Positions 48,191 through 56,453 of a stretch of DNA of 64,000 bases are shown here, piece by piece. A program made the translations under genes and the position numbers. Position 1 is the first letter of the stretch. Each line of letters starts with the position of its first letter. The notes beneath the pieces are model-generated. The model had not been told where the DNA came from, made no database searches, and worked only from the letters and a program-made list of their open reading frames with translations. Origin of the DNA: Metapseudomonas boanensis (lineage in GTDB: Bacteria; Pseudomonadota; Gammaproteobacteria; Pseudomonadales; Pseudomonadaceae); the NCBI RefSeq assembly GCF_018704125.1, contig NZ_JAGTIS010000019.1, positions 1 to 64,000 of the forward strand, written 5' to 3'.

Positions 48191-48463
48191 TCAGCCGCGG
48201 CAGGCGCCTCCACAACCGCAACACTTTCCTGCTGCGCGCTTGCGTAAGCGTTCCAGCTCCAACTCCAACCCTTCCCGACGCATTTCCAGGGCCCTCAAGC
48301 TCGAGCCATCCAGAGGTTCGCTCCCCGCCTCGACTCGCCGGATGCGCTGCTGCAGAAGCTCGAACTGCTGTTGCAGGCGATCCAGGTACTCGTCGGCGAG
48401 GACTTGTTCAGGAGATGCTTCGGAAGCAGGGTGAGCGCCATGCTGAGTTTGGTTGGTAGACAT
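48191..48463 (-). CDS. Small coiled-coil protein with Cys-rich tail behind an Anr box
   Basis: The 90-residue product is mostly helical (LADEYLDRLQQQFELLQQRI, RREGLELELERLRKRAAG) and ends KCCGCGGACRG, four Cys in the last ten residues. The heptad-like middle resembles the DUF465/YdcH protein encoded just upstream, and the pair may be paralogues. The Cys tail is extra and could bind a metal or Fe-S cluster. GGAGAG precedes the ATG. A perfect Anr/FNR site 57 bases upstream implies anaerobic induction. Function unknown. Confidence 0.82.
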   Translation of the reverse strand: MSTNQTQHGAHPASEASPEQVLADEYLDRLQQQFELLQQRIRRVEAGSEPLDGSSLRALEMRREGLELELERLRKRAAGKCCGCGGACRG

Positions 48464-48519
48464 GAAGGACTCTCCGGACAGGTGATGACTCAGCCTATCC
48501 GGAGGCCTGACGGCGCTGA

Positions 48520-48533
48520 TTGATATCGATCAA
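48520..48533 (-). promoter_or_regulatory. Perfect Anr/Dnr (FNR-type) box
   Basis: TTGATATCGATCAA matches TTGATnnnnATCAA without mismatch. It lies 57 bases upstream of the start codon at 48463, a spacing compatible with class II activation of the leftward gene. Anr activates under low oxygen in pseudomonads. Confidence 0.8.
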
Positions 48534-48593
48534 CGCAACAGGACCATCGCCTGCGCGCAAGACCAGAGTTAACGAGTCACCCCGGGGCTGCAG

Positions 48594-48839
48594 TCAGCTC
48601 TGGGCGTCTTTCAGAATCTTGGCAATTTCGTCTTTCAACGCAACCCGCTGCATTTTCAAGCCATTCAGCGCGGTGTCATCCAGAGCCTGGTTGCCGTCTT
48701 CGACCTCATAGATGCGTGAATCAAGCTGCTGGTACTCCCCCGCCAGCCGGGCAAAGTGCGCGTCCTTCTGCAGCAACGTGCGCATGGAGTCCTGGAAATC
48801 TGGAAACTCGCGGTTCAACGGGTGATGTTCTAGCGGCAT
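48594..48839 (-). CDS. YdcH family (DUF465) protein
   Basis: The 81-residue helical product starts MPLEHHPLNREFPDFQDSMR. LLQKDAHFARLAGEYQQLDSRIY and LKMQRVALKDEIAKIL fit the DUF465/YdcH family, short coiled-coil proteins of unknown function. AGGAGGG precedes the ATG. It lies upstream of the Anr-box gene in the same direction. Confidence 0.9.
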   Translation of the reverse strand: MPLEHHPLNREFPDFQDSMRTLLQKDAHFARLAGEYQQLDSRIYEVEDGNQALDDTALNGLKMQRVALKDEIAKILKDAQS

Positions 48840-49018
48840 GGCAGTGGCCCTCCTTCTGCACCATCAATCTCAGGCTAGTCCACCCAGAGAGGGCTTGAAC
48901 GCCGACTGACGAAAATACCTTTTGCGGCGCGTAACCGTCCTCCAGCATTCAGAGATGGCAGCATCAGGGTGCTGATTTACACTTCAGCCCAGAATCAATA
49001 AACCTCAAGGAGTGAAGC

Positions 49019-49429
49019 ATGAAAGTACTCAGTGAATTCAAAGATTTCGCCGTCAAGGGCAATGTCGTCGATATGGCCGTCGGGATCATTATTGGTGCGG
49101 CCTTCGGCAAGATCGTCACGTCTTTCGTTGGCGACGTGATCATGCCGCCCATCGGCCTGCTGATAGGTGGGGTCGACTTCTCGGACCTGGCAATCACGCT
49201 CAAGGCCGCGGAAGGTGAAATCCCCGCCGTGGTGCTGAGTTACGGCAAGTTCATCCAGACGGTGCTGGACTTCGTCATTGTCGCTTTCGCCATCTTCATG
49301 GGCGTGAAAGCCATCAATAAGCTCAAGCGCGAGGAAGCTGCCGCGCCCGAGGCGCCGCCCGCACCCACCAAGGATCAGGAGCTGCTGAGCGAGATCCGCG
49401 ACCTGCTCAAGTCACAGCAGAACAAGTAG
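49019..49429 (+). CDS. mscL: Large-conductance mechanosensitive channel MscL
   Basis: MscL is the pentameric emergency valve opened by membrane tension. The 136-residue product has [20 protein letters not shown], then [20 protein letters not shown] (TM1, with the Gly/Ala packing), TM2 ([20 protein letters not shown]) and a cytoplasmic helix ([17 protein letters not shown]). AAGGAG precedes the ATG and an intrinsic terminator follows. Confidence 0.97.
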   Translation: MKVLSEFKDFAVKGNVVDMAVGIIIGAAFGKIVTSFVGDVIMPPIGLLIGGVDFSDLAITLKAAEGEIPAVVLSYGKFIQTVLDFVIVAFAIFMGVKAINKLKREEAAAPEAPPAPTKDQELLSEIRDLLKSQQNK

Positions 49430-49451
49430 GCCCGGGCTGCACCTTCTGCTC

Positions 49452-49547
49452 TGTGGGCGAGTTCATTCGCGAAGCAGGCAACACGCCTACCCTGTCAAAG
49501 CAAAAGGGCCGCTTAGCGGCCCTTTCTTCTTTCGCGAATGAATTCGG
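49452..49547. repeat. Inverted repeat of the TTCATTCGC class around a terminator
   Basis: TGTGGGCGAGTTCATTCGCG then AA (49452-49473) faces TTCGCGAATGAATTCGG (49531-49547). The mscL terminator lies between the arms. The same class occurs at 61198-61297, in the IR at 31952-31983 as a partial core, and differs from the GAGCTTGCTC REPs. Confidence 0.7.
49502..49528 (+). terminator. Intrinsic terminator of mscL
   Basis: AAAAGGGCCGC-TTA-GCGGCCCTTTCTT lies 72 bases after the mscL stop. The A/T tracts on both sides could also end the convergent TerC gene. Confidence 0.85.
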
Positions 49548-49567
49548 TCTCATAATGCTCAGTCACC

Positions 49568-51121
49568 CTAGGACAAGGGCCTAAGTATCAACCGGTTCAC
49601 CCGCCGCTCCTTAACCTCGACCACTTGTAGCTGCCAGCCGTCGAACTCCAGCGAGTCGCCGATGACGGGCAGGCGGTCCAGCAGACTCATGGCCAGACCG
49701 GCAATGGTCTGGTAGTCATCGCTTGGTTTCCCTGAAAACCCCAACCGCTCGCCCAGTAGCGTCAGGTTCACCGCGCCGCTGACCTTCCAGCCCTCTTCGC
49801 ACGGCTCGATCTCCAGACCATCCACCTCGCTCGCATCCGGCAGCTCACCGGCAATGGATTCGAGAATGTCGGTCATGGTCAGCAGGCCCTCGAAGCCGCC
49901 GAACTCATTGACGACAAACGCCACGTGGGTCGAGGCCTTGCGCATTTCTTCCAGCGCACCGAGCACCGAAGCGCTCTCTGGAAGGTTCGGCGGAACACGC
50001 AGCAGATGCTGGATATCTGGCACCTGGCCTTGCAGCAGTTCGCGCAGTAGCTCTTTCTTGTGCACATAGCCCAGCGGCTCGTCGACATCGCCGCCACGGA
50101 TCACCAGCAGACGCGAGTGCGGCGCGCGCAACAGAGCGTCGTAGATGACCTCGCGCGACTCGTCCAGATCGATGCGCTCGACCTCCACACGATTGGTCAT
50201 CACCGTGCGGATGGCACGATCGGCCAAGCCCAGTACGCCGCTGATCATCACCCGTTCACGGCGATCGAAGGGCACCGCTGCGCCATCGCCGCCGTCCAGC
50301 AGGTCGGCAATGTCGTCGCCCACTTCATCGGCTTCGACGCTGCGCCCGCCGAGCAGTCGTAACACGGCATGGGCCGTTCGCTCACGCAGGTCGCGGTCGC
50401 CTTGCAAGTGGCGTTTGCGACGCCAACGCACCAGCTGGTTTGCCGCTTCGATCAGCAGCGAGAAGCCGATGGCCGCATACAGGTAGCCCTTGGGAATGTG
50501 GAAGCCCAGGCCTTCGGCGGTGAGGCTGAAGCCGATCATCATCAAAAAGCCCAGGCAGAGCATGATCACGGTCGGGTGGGCATTGACGAAGGCGGTCAGT
50601 GGCTTGCTGGCCAGGATCATCAGGCCGATGGAAATCACCACGGCGATCATCATCACTTCCAGGTGCTCAACCATGCCGACCGCGGTGATCACCGCATCCA
50701 GCGAGAACACCGCGTCCAGCACCACGATCTGCGCCACCACCGGCCAGAACAACGCATAGGTGCGGCTGCCGCCCTGGACGTGGGTGCGGCCCTCCAGGCG
50801 CTCGTGCAGTTCCATGGTGGCTTTGAACAGCAGGAACACACCACCGAACAGCATGATCAGGTCACGCCCCGAGAAACTCTTGCCGAGCACCTCGAACAGC
50901 GGTTCGGTCAGCGTCACCAGCCAGGAAATGCTCGCCAGCAGGCCCAGGCGCATGAACAGCGCCAGCGACAGGCCGATCAGCCGCGCTCGGTCGCGCTGCG
51001 ACGGCGGCAGCTTGTCCGCCAGGATGGCGATGAACACCAGGTTGTCGATGCCCAGCACGATCTCCAGGACAATCAGAGTCAGCAGGCCCAGCCAGGCCGT
51101 AGGGTCAGCAATCCATTCCAT
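49568..51121 (-). CDS. TerC/CBS/CorC-HlyC domain membrane protein (YegH/YoaE type)
   Basis: The 517-residue product has a TerC-type membrane domain (about 1-235; [20 protein letters not shown] with the acidic residues in membrane helices), a linker, two CBS domains (about 300-420; [40 protein letters not shown]) and a C-terminal CorC_HlyC domain (about 435-517). Such proteins are thought to handle metal ions. It has no obvious operon partner and lies at a break from the PAO1 order I remember (mscL then fprB). Confidence 0.88.
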   Translation of the reverse strand: MEWIADPTAWLGLLTLIVLEIVLGIDNLVFIAILADKLPPSQRDRARLIGLSLALFMRLGLLASISWLVTLTEPLFEVLGKSFSGRDLIMLFGGVFLLFKATMELHERLEGRTHVQGGSRTYALFWPVVAQIVVLDAVFSLDAVITAVGMVEHLEVMMIAVVISIGLMILASKPLTAFVNAHPTVIMLCLGFLMMIGFSLTAEGLGFHIPKGYLYAAIGFSLLIEAANQLVRWRRKRHLQGDRDLRERTAHAVLRLLGGRSVEADEVGDDIADLLDGGDGAAVPFDRRERVMISGVLGLADRAIRTVMTNRVEVERIDLDESREVIYDALLRAPHSRLLVIRGGDVDEPLGYVHKKELLRELLQGQVPDIQHLLRVPPNLPESASVLGALEEMRKASTHVAFVVNEFGGFEGLLTMTDILESIAGELPDASEVDGLEIEPCEEGWKVSGAVNLTLLGERLGFSGKPSDDYQTIAGLAMSLLDRLPVIGDSLEFDGWQLQVVEVKERRVNRLILRPLS

Positions 51122-51239
51122 ATGTTCAGGCTCTCGCAGCCGTCAGGCGAGCAACAGCAAACGACACCGGCAGGCCACATTGGCCCGGGTATTTCGTCGA
51201 CGTGCTTGAAGGGGATACAGCAGGGCGCTGCAGATCAGG

Positions 51240-51259
51240 CCGGCACTCCGAGGTGCCGG
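51240..51259 (-). other. Hairpin upstream of the TerC-family gene
   Basis: CCGGCAC-TCCGAG-GTGCCGG forms a 7-bp stem 119 bases upstream of the TerC-family start, in its likely 5' leader. The bases do not match the yybP-ykoY Mn2+ riboswitch core that often precedes terC genes. Role unknown. Confidence 0.35.
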
Positions 51260-51364
51260 GGAGGTAGGTGGCCACGCCCATTCGGGCAGGGGGCGGCTTG
51301 CAACAATCGCTGTCCATTGGATTCCAGGTTGGGAAACGGACTGCAAAGCCTAGGTCAGAACGAC

Positions 51365-51382
51365 TCCCGGCTTAAGCCGGGA
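51365..51382 (-). terminator. Probable terminator of the cysI-DUF934 unit
   Basis: TCCCGGCTTAAGCCGGGA is a perfect 18-base palindrome beginning 28 bases after the DUF934 stop. Downstream on the minus strand is GTCGTTCTG, a weak T-tract. Confidence 0.55.
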
Positions 51383-51409
51383 ATCTTTACCAATCATGTA
51401 CGAATGGTC

Positions 51410-51901
51410 TCAACGCCTACGGAATAGCGGTCTTGGCTCGATGACCGAGCGGCCGTAGAGCACGCTCACACCGGCTAGTCCCTTGAGCGCATCTTCGGCG
51501 GACTTGTCCTCGCGCACGGCAAAGGCATCGAAACCACATTGGCGCATGTGGCTGAGCTGGTCACGCAGCACATCGCCTACTGCTCGCAACTCGCCACGCC
51601 AGCCCAGTCGCGTGCGCAGCAGATAAGCCTGGCTGTAGCCACGACCATCGCGAAAGCTGGGAAATTCGACGGCGATCAGCGGCAACTCCTTTAGCCAGGG
51701 TCCCAAGGCTTCGACTTCGTCATCCGGCTGCACCAGCAGGCCATCGCGGCGAGTACCGTTCGTCTCCAGACGCTCGCGCCAGAGCGTCATCGGCAGGATC
51801 AGCGGCCCATCAGGCCATGGTCCTTGCTCCTCACGCAACAACGTCCAGTCATCTGCCACCAGGCGCGCCTGACCGTCCACCAGCTTGATCAGATTGTTCA
51901 T
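51410..51901 (-). CDS. DUF934 family protein (sulfite reductase partner)
   Basis: The 163-residue product starts MNNLIKLVDGQARLVADDWT and has the DUF934 pattern (ELPLIAVEFPSFRDGRGYSQ then AYLLRTRLGWRGELRAVGDV). This family is nearly always encoded after CysI-type genes and is presumed to aid sulfite/nitrite reduction; its role is unproved. Its ATG overlaps the cysI stop (ATGA), and the longer ORF to 52123 is inside cysI. In PAO1 I recall it as PA4129. Confidence 0.9.
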   Translation of the reverse strand: MNNLIKLVDGQARLVADDWTLLREEQGPWPDGPLILPMTLWRERLETNGTRRDGLLVQPDDEVEALGPWLKELPLIAVEFPSFRDGRGYSQAYLLRTRLGWRGELRAVGDVLRDQLSHMRQCGFDAFAVREDKSAEDALKGLAGVSVLYGRSVIEPRPLFRRR

Positions 51902-53568
51902 GCCACCTCCCCGGCCTTGGCGTAGACCCGCTCCTTGAACGGCTCCAGGCCAATGCGTTGGACGGTATCGACGAAGCGTTCCTCTCCCTCGCGGTAGTCG
52001 ACGAAGGTCTCGACGATACGCTCGATCACGTCCGGAACCTCTTCGGCACTGAACGAGGGACCGACCACCTTGCCCAGCGCGCTGGCCATGCCCTGAGCGC
52101 CACCGAGCGTGATCTGGTACCACTCGCTGCCGCCCTTATCCACACCCAGGATGCCAATGTTGCCGATGTGATGGTGGCCGCAGGCATTCATGCAGCCTGA
52201 AATGTTCAGGCTGAGTTCGCCTAGGTCGTGCAGGCGTTCGATATCCTCGAAGCGCGCCTGGATGGCCTGGGCAATAGGGATCGACTTGGCATTAGCCAGC
52301 GAGCAGTAGTCACCGCCCGGGCAGGCGATGATGTCGGTCAGCAGGCCGATGTTCGACGTCGCCAGGCCAACGGCCCGGGCCTTCTGCCACAGCGCATGCA
52401 GATCGGCCTTGCGCACATCCGGCAGCACCAGGTTCTGCTCGTGAGCGATGCGGATTTCGCCGAAACCGAAGGCATCCGCCCAGTCGGCCACCGCCTCCAT
52501 CTGCTCGGCGGTCACGTCCCCCGGCGGCGACTCTGGCCCCGGCTTGGTGGACAGCACCACGGCGGCATAGCCCGGCACCTTGTGCGGCTGCAGGTTGCGC
52601 GCTGCCCAGCGGGCGAATTCGGGCGCCTCGGCCAGGCGCGTGCCATATTCCAGATAGGTGTGATGCAGCCTGGCGTAGGGTGGCGTATCGAAGCTGGCTG
52701 CCACGCGCTGGTATTCGGCCTCGGTCAGCTCGGCGGGCCCATCCTTGAGATGCTGCCACTCGGCTTCCACTTCGCGGGCGAAGGCTTCGATCCCGAGCGC
52801 CTTCACCAGGATCTTGATCCGCGCCTTGTACTTGTTGTCGCGCCGGCCGTGGCGGTTGTAGACCCGCAGGATAGCTTCGACGTAGGACAGCAGATGCCGC
52901 CAGTGCAGCCCTTCACGGATCTGCAATCCGAGGATCGGCGTGCGCCCCAGGCCCCCGCCCACCATCACTCGCAGGCGCATCTCGCCAACTTCGTCGCGGT
53001 AGAGGTAAAGGCCGATATCGTGCATCTGTATTGCTGCACGGTCCTGCTCAGCAGCGCACAGGGCGATCTTGAACTTGCGCGGCAGGAAGAGGAATTCCGG
53101 GTTGATGGTGGACCATTGGCGGAGGATTTCCGCCAGCGGACGCGGGTCCAGCAACTCGTCGGCAGCCACTCCGGCGAAGGCCTCGGTGGTGATGTTGCGA
53201 ACGCAGTTGCCGGAAGTCTGGATGGCGTGCATTTCCACTTCGGCCAGCTGCTCGAGGATATCCGGCACCTCGGCAAGATCGATCCAATTGAACTGGATGT
53301 TCTGCCGGGTGGTGAAATGGCCATAGCCGCGGTCATGCTCGCGGGCGATGCGCGCCAGCGTGCGCAGCTGCGTCGACGACAGGGTTCCATAGGGAATGGC
53401 CACCCGCAGCATGTAGGCATGCTTTTGCAGGTAGAGACCGTTCTGCAGGCGCAGCGGCAGGAACTCCTCCTCGCTCAGTTCGCCACTGATGCGCCGCGCC
53501 ACCTGGTCGCGGAACTGGGCGACGCGCTCGAAAACCAGGGCGCGGTCGTAGTCGTCGTAGTGATACAT
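51898..53568 (-). CDS. cysI: Sirohaem/[4Fe-4S] nitrite/sulfite reductase, CysI type
   Basis: The 556-residue product has two ferredoxin-like half domains and two sirohaem/4Fe-4S domains. The cluster Cys are in TDIIACPGGDYCSLANAKS and LNISGCMNACGHHHIGNIGI, and the substrate-site Arg/Lys in RTRQNIQFNW-like TTRQNIQFNWIDL. It reduces sulfite (or nitrite) to sulfide (or ammonia). The ATG at 53568 (MYHYDDYDRALVFERVAQF) with GGGGAG upstream is chosen. It is divergent from the orphan ccoN; in PAO1 the equivalent genes (PA4130, PA4133) respond to cyanide, as I recall. Confidence 0.88.
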   Translation of the reverse strand: MYHYDDYDRALVFERVAQFRDQVARRISGELSEEEFLPLRLQNGLYLQKHAYMLRVAIPYGTLSSTQLRTLARIAREHDRGYGHFTTRQNIQFNWIDLAEVPDILEQLAEVEMHAIQTSGNCVRNITTEAFAGVAADELLDPRPLAEILRQWSTINPEFLFLPRKFKIALCAAEQDRAAIQMHDIGLYLYRDEVGEMRLRVMVGGGLGRTPILGLQIREGLHWRHLLSYVEAILRVYNRHGRRDNKYKARIKILVKALGIEAFAREVEAEWQHLKDGPAELTEAEYQRVAASFDTPPYARLHHTYLEYGTRLAEAPEFARWAARNLQPHKVPGYAAVVLSTKPGPESPPGDVTAEQMEAVADWADAFGFGEIRIAHEQNLVLPDVRKADLHALWQKARAVGLATSNIGLLTDIIACPGGDYCSLANAKSIPIAQAIQARFEDIERLHDLGELSLNISGCMNACGHHHIGNIGILGVDKGGSEWYQITLGGAQGMASALGKVVGPSFSAEEVPDVIERIVETFVDYREGEERFVDTVQRIGLEPFKERVYAKAGEVA

Positions 53569-53677
53569 GCCGGGGCTCCCCGCAGGCGGGTGATGAAGAG
53601 CCGTCACTATGGCCAGCCGGGCCGTGGATAAACAGCAGCAGATCGTGCGCAAAAAAGCAGATCAGCATGCGTTTCGA

Positions 53678-53691
53678 TTGGCCCTCATCAA
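53678..53691 (+). promoter_or_regulatory. Near-match Anr box between cysI and ccoN
   Basis: TTGGCCCTCATCAA differs from TTGAYnnnnATCAA only at the fourth position (G for A). It lies in the 249-base gap between the divergent cysI and ccoN starts, so it could act on either gene. Confidence 0.35.
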
Positions 53692-53817
53692 ACCTGGGCA
53701 GGCTCTGGGACAGCCTATTATCTGAGATCCAAAAAGCACCACGATCTGAGTCTGTTTCGTGCGAGCCGACCTTTCTAGAGTGGCCCCCCGCCTCGCTCCC
53801 TACTGAAAGGCCTGCAC

Positions 53818-55254
53818 ATGAACACCGCACTTAAGGAGCCCACCTACAACTACAAGGTGGTTCGTCAGTTCGCTCTCATGACCATCGTCTGGGGCATCGT
53901 CGGCATGGGCCTGGGCGTGTTCATCGCCGCCCAGCTCGTCTGGCCGGCGCTGAACCTCGACCTGCCCTGGACCAGCTTCGGCCGCTTGCGCCCGCTGCAC
54001 ACCAACCTGGTGATCTTCGCCTTTGGCGGCAGCGCGCTGTTCGCCACCAGCTACTACACGGTGCAGCGCACCTGCCAGGCGCGGCTCTATGGTGGCGGGC
54101 TTGCCGCCTTCACCTTCTGGGGCTGGCAGGCGCTGGTGGTGATCCTGCTGGTCACCCTGCCCCAGGGCCTGACCACCACCAAGGAATATGCAGAGGTGGA
54201 GTTCACCGGTGCGGTGTGGATGGGCATCATCTGGGTCGCTTACGCGGTGGTGTTCTTCGGCACCATCGTCAAGCGCAAGACCCGGCACATCTATGTGGGC
54301 AACTGGTTCTTCGGTGCCTTTATCCTGGTCACCGCCATGCTGCACATCATCAACCACCTGGCCATCCCAGTGAGCTGGTTCAAGTCCTACTCGGTGTACT
54401 CCGGCGCTACCGACGCCATGGTGCAGTGGTGGTACGGCCACAACGCGGTGGGCTTCTTCCTCACCACCGGCTTCCTCGGGATGATGTACTACTTCATCCC
54501 CAAGCAGGCCGGGCGCCCGGTGTATTCCTACCGCCTGTCCATCGTGCACTTCTGGGCGCTGATCACCCTGTACATCTGGGCCGGCCCGCACCACCTGCAC
54601 TACACCGCCCTGCCGGACTGGGCCCAGTCCCTCGGCATGGTGATGTCGATCATCCTGCTGGCACCTAGCTGGGGCGGCATGATCAACGGCATGATGACCC
54701 TCTCCGGCGCCTGGCATAAGCTGCGCGACGACCCGATCCTGCGCTTCCTGGTGGTGTCCCTGGCCTTCTACGGCATGTCCACCTTCGAAGGCCCGATGAT
54801 GGCCATAAAGACCGTCAACGCCCTCTCCCATTACACCGACTGGACCATCGGCCACGTGCACGCCGGCGCGCTCGGCTGGGTGGCGATGATCACCATCGGC
54901 TCGCTCTACCACCTGATCCCCCGGCTCTACGGCCGCGCGCAGATGCACAGCCTCGGCCTGATCAACGCCCACTTCTGGCTCGCCACCATCGGCACCGTGC
55001 TCTACATCGCTTCCATGTGGGTCAACGGCATCACCCAGGGCCTGATGTGGCGGGCGGTGAACGAGGACGGCACCCTGACCTACTCCTTCGTCGAGGCGCT
55101 GGAGGCCAGCCATCCGGGCTTCGTGGTGCGCCTGGTCGGCGGCGTCTTCTTCGTCACCGGCATGTTGCTGATGGCGTGGAACACCTGGCGCACGGTGCGC
55201 GTGGGCGATGCCCGCACCACCGCGGCCGTGCCGCAGGCGGTGGCCCATGGATAG
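53818..55254 (+). CDS. ccoN4: Orphan cbb3-type cytochrome c oxidase subunit I (CcoN4-like)
   Basis: The 478-residue product has 12 membrane segments and the haem-copper ligands of CcoN: His in [20 protein letters not shown] (low-spin haem), [10 protein letters not shown] (CuB, with the following GPHHLHYT pair), and [14 protein letters not shown] (haem ligands). No ccoO or ccoP is nearby, so it must join CcoO/P made elsewhere, as CcoN4 does in P. aeruginosa, where it supports cyanide resistance and biofilm respiration. A CcoQ-like gene overlaps its end. Confidence 0.9.
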   Translation: MNTALKEPTYNYKVVRQFALMTIVWGIVGMGLGVFIAAQLVWPALNLDLPWTSFGRLRPLHTNLVIFAFGGSALFATSYYTVQRTCQARLYGGGLAAFTFWGWQALVVILLVTLPQGLTTTKEYAEVEFTGAVWMGIIWVAYAVVFFGTIVKRKTRHIYVGNWFFGAFILVTAMLHIINHLAIPVSWFKSYSVYSGATDAMVQWWYGHNAVGFFLTTGFLGMMYYFIPKQAGRPVYSYRLSIVHFWALITLYIWAGPHHLHYTALPDWAQSLGMVMSIILLAPSWGGMINGMMTLSGAWHKLRDDPILRFLVVSLAFYGMSTFEGPMMAIKTVNALSHYTDWTIGHVHAGALGWVAMITIGSLYHLIPRLYGRAQMHSLGLINAHFWLATIGTVLYIASMWVNGITQGLMWRAVNEDGTLTYSFVEALEASHPGFVVRLVGGVFFVTGMLLMAWNTWRTVRVGDARTTAAVPQAVAHG

Positions 55255-55492
55255 CGAGAGCGCCTTCGCCCTGCTCAGCCTCGGCGCGGTGACTTTCTTC
55301 TACCTCGCCACCCAGGCCAGCCTGGGTGGCAGGAGCCAGCGTCAGCTGGACGAAGCCACCATGCTGCCCTTCGCCGATGACGAACCGGTTGCCCGACGCA
55401 TGGAACGCGCCACCGGCCGCAGCCGCACGGGGTGCAGTTGTCCGGGAAGCTGTGATGGGAGTTGTGCGAGCAGAGTTGAGATGGAGGTTTGA
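55247..55492 (+). CDS. CcoQ-like small membrane protein with Cys-rich tail
   Basis: The 81-residue product has one membrane helix ([20 protein letters not shown]) followed by [14 protein letters not shown], closely resembling the DEAxxLPFADDE motif just after the helix in CcoQ/FixQ. Residues 63-73 read [11 protein letters not shown], a cysteine cluster not present in ordinary CcoQ. The ATG overlaps the ccoN4 stop by eight bases, so translation is coupled. I infer a dedicated CcoQ-type subunit of the CcoN4 oxidase. In PAO1 the position matches PA4134, from memory a hypothetical protein. Confidence 0.8.
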   Translation: MDSESAFALLSLGAVTFFYLATQASLGGRSQRQLDEATMLPFADDEPVARRMERATGRSRTGCSCPGSCDGSCASRVEMEV

Positions 55493-55507
55493 AACTGAAC
55501 GTATTAC

Positions 55508-55578
55508 GTAGGATGGGTAGAGCCTGCGAAACCCATCAATTCGGCAGCATGGGTTTCGCTCCGCTCTACCCATCCTAC
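55508..55578. repeat. Long inverted repeat (GTAGGATGGGTAGAGC...GAAACCCAT type)
   Basis: GTAGGATGGGTAGAGC begins the left arm (55508-55537) and its near-exact complement ends the right arm (55549-55578), with 28 of about 30 bases pairing and a short central loop. It lies between convergent genes and may act as a bidirectional terminator as well as being a dispersed repeat. Confidence 0.8.
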
Positions 55579-55592
55579 AAATCGTCCGCGCG

Positions 55593-56369
55593 CTACCAGT
55601 AGTTCTCCACCGCAACCTGCCCGGGCCGGCGGCTGAGGCTCAGGTGCATGTCACGCTTTTTCAGTACGGCGCGGGTATCGTCGATCATCTGCGGGTTGCC
55701 ACAGAGCATCACTCGCGAATGCTCAGGCGTCAGTTCGAGGCCGGCGGCGCGCTCCAACTCGCCGTTCTCGATCAGCGTGGTGATGCGTCCGTGCAGCGCG
55801 CCGGGCACTTCCTCGCGGGTCACCACGGGGATGTAGGTGAGCTTGTCGGCAGCACCCTCCAGATAGTCCAGTTCCTTCAATGAATGGATCAGCGACTGGT
55901 AGGCCAGTTCGGCAGCATGGCGCGCGCTGTAAACCAGCACGATGCGCTCGAAACGCTGCCACACCTCCAGGTCCTGGAGGATGGCGAGGAAGGGTGCCAG
56001 CCCGGTGCCGGTCGCCAGCAACCAGAGGTCGCGGCCATCGACGAAGCGGTCAAGGGTGAGGAATCCGAACGCCTGCTTGTCGACCATCAGCGTGTCGCCC
56101 ACCTTCAAGCGGGAAAGCTCGCTGGTGAACTCGCCGTCCGGCACCACGATCGAGAAGAACTCCAGGTGCTCGTCATAGGGTGCCGAGACCATCGAATAGG
56201 CTCGCCACACCGTGCTGCCATCGGCCTTGGTCACCCCAAGGCGCGCAAACTGCCCGGCGCGGAAGCGGAATCCGGCATCGCGGGTGGTGCGCAGGGTGAA
56301 CAGGCTGGGCGTCAGGGTCTGCACATCCAGCAAGGTCTGGCGGGTGAACTTCTCTTCGCTGGCGGTCAT
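55593..56369 (-). CDS. fprB: Ferredoxin--NADP+ reductase FprB
   Basis: The 258-residue FAD enzyme exchanges electrons between NADPH and ferredoxins. Visible are the FAD-binding WRAYSMVSAPYDE, the FFSIVVPDGEFTSEL loop, NADP-binding LATGTGLAPFLAIL and VMLCGNPQMIDDT, and the C-terminal VENYW. It matches P. aeruginosa PA4615 as I remember it, better than the longer-tailed FprA. It may feed electrons to the sulfite-reductase-like enzyme nearby. Confidence 0.92.
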   Translation of the reverse strand: MTASEEKFTRQTLLDVQTLTPSLFTLRTTRDAGFRFRAGQFARLGVTKADGSTVWRAYSMVSAPYDEHLEFFSIVVPDGEFTSELSRLKVGDTLMVDKQAFGFLTLDRFVDGRDLWLLATGTGLAPFLAILQDLEVWQRFERIVLVYSARHAAELAYQSLIHSLKELDYLEGAADKLTYIPVVTREEVPGALHGRITTLIENGELERAAGLELTPEHSRVMLCGNPQMIDDTRAVLKKRDMHLSLSRRPGQVAVENYW

Positions 56370-56453
56370 ACTCCGCTCCCATCCCTTTTCGATTCGATCC
56401 GAAGTCCGCCTCAGTGTCTCGCAAAGCGGCCTTCAGAAACACCGCCGGTTCTT

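Noticed and set aside
51122-51409. yybP-ykoY manganese riboswitch before the TerC-family gene
   Set aside because: The conserved core bases could not be found by eye on either strand.
53800-55248. 482-codon frame antisense to ccoN4
   Set aside because: Extremely His/Gly/Asp-rich shadow of a membrane protein gene; no start signal.
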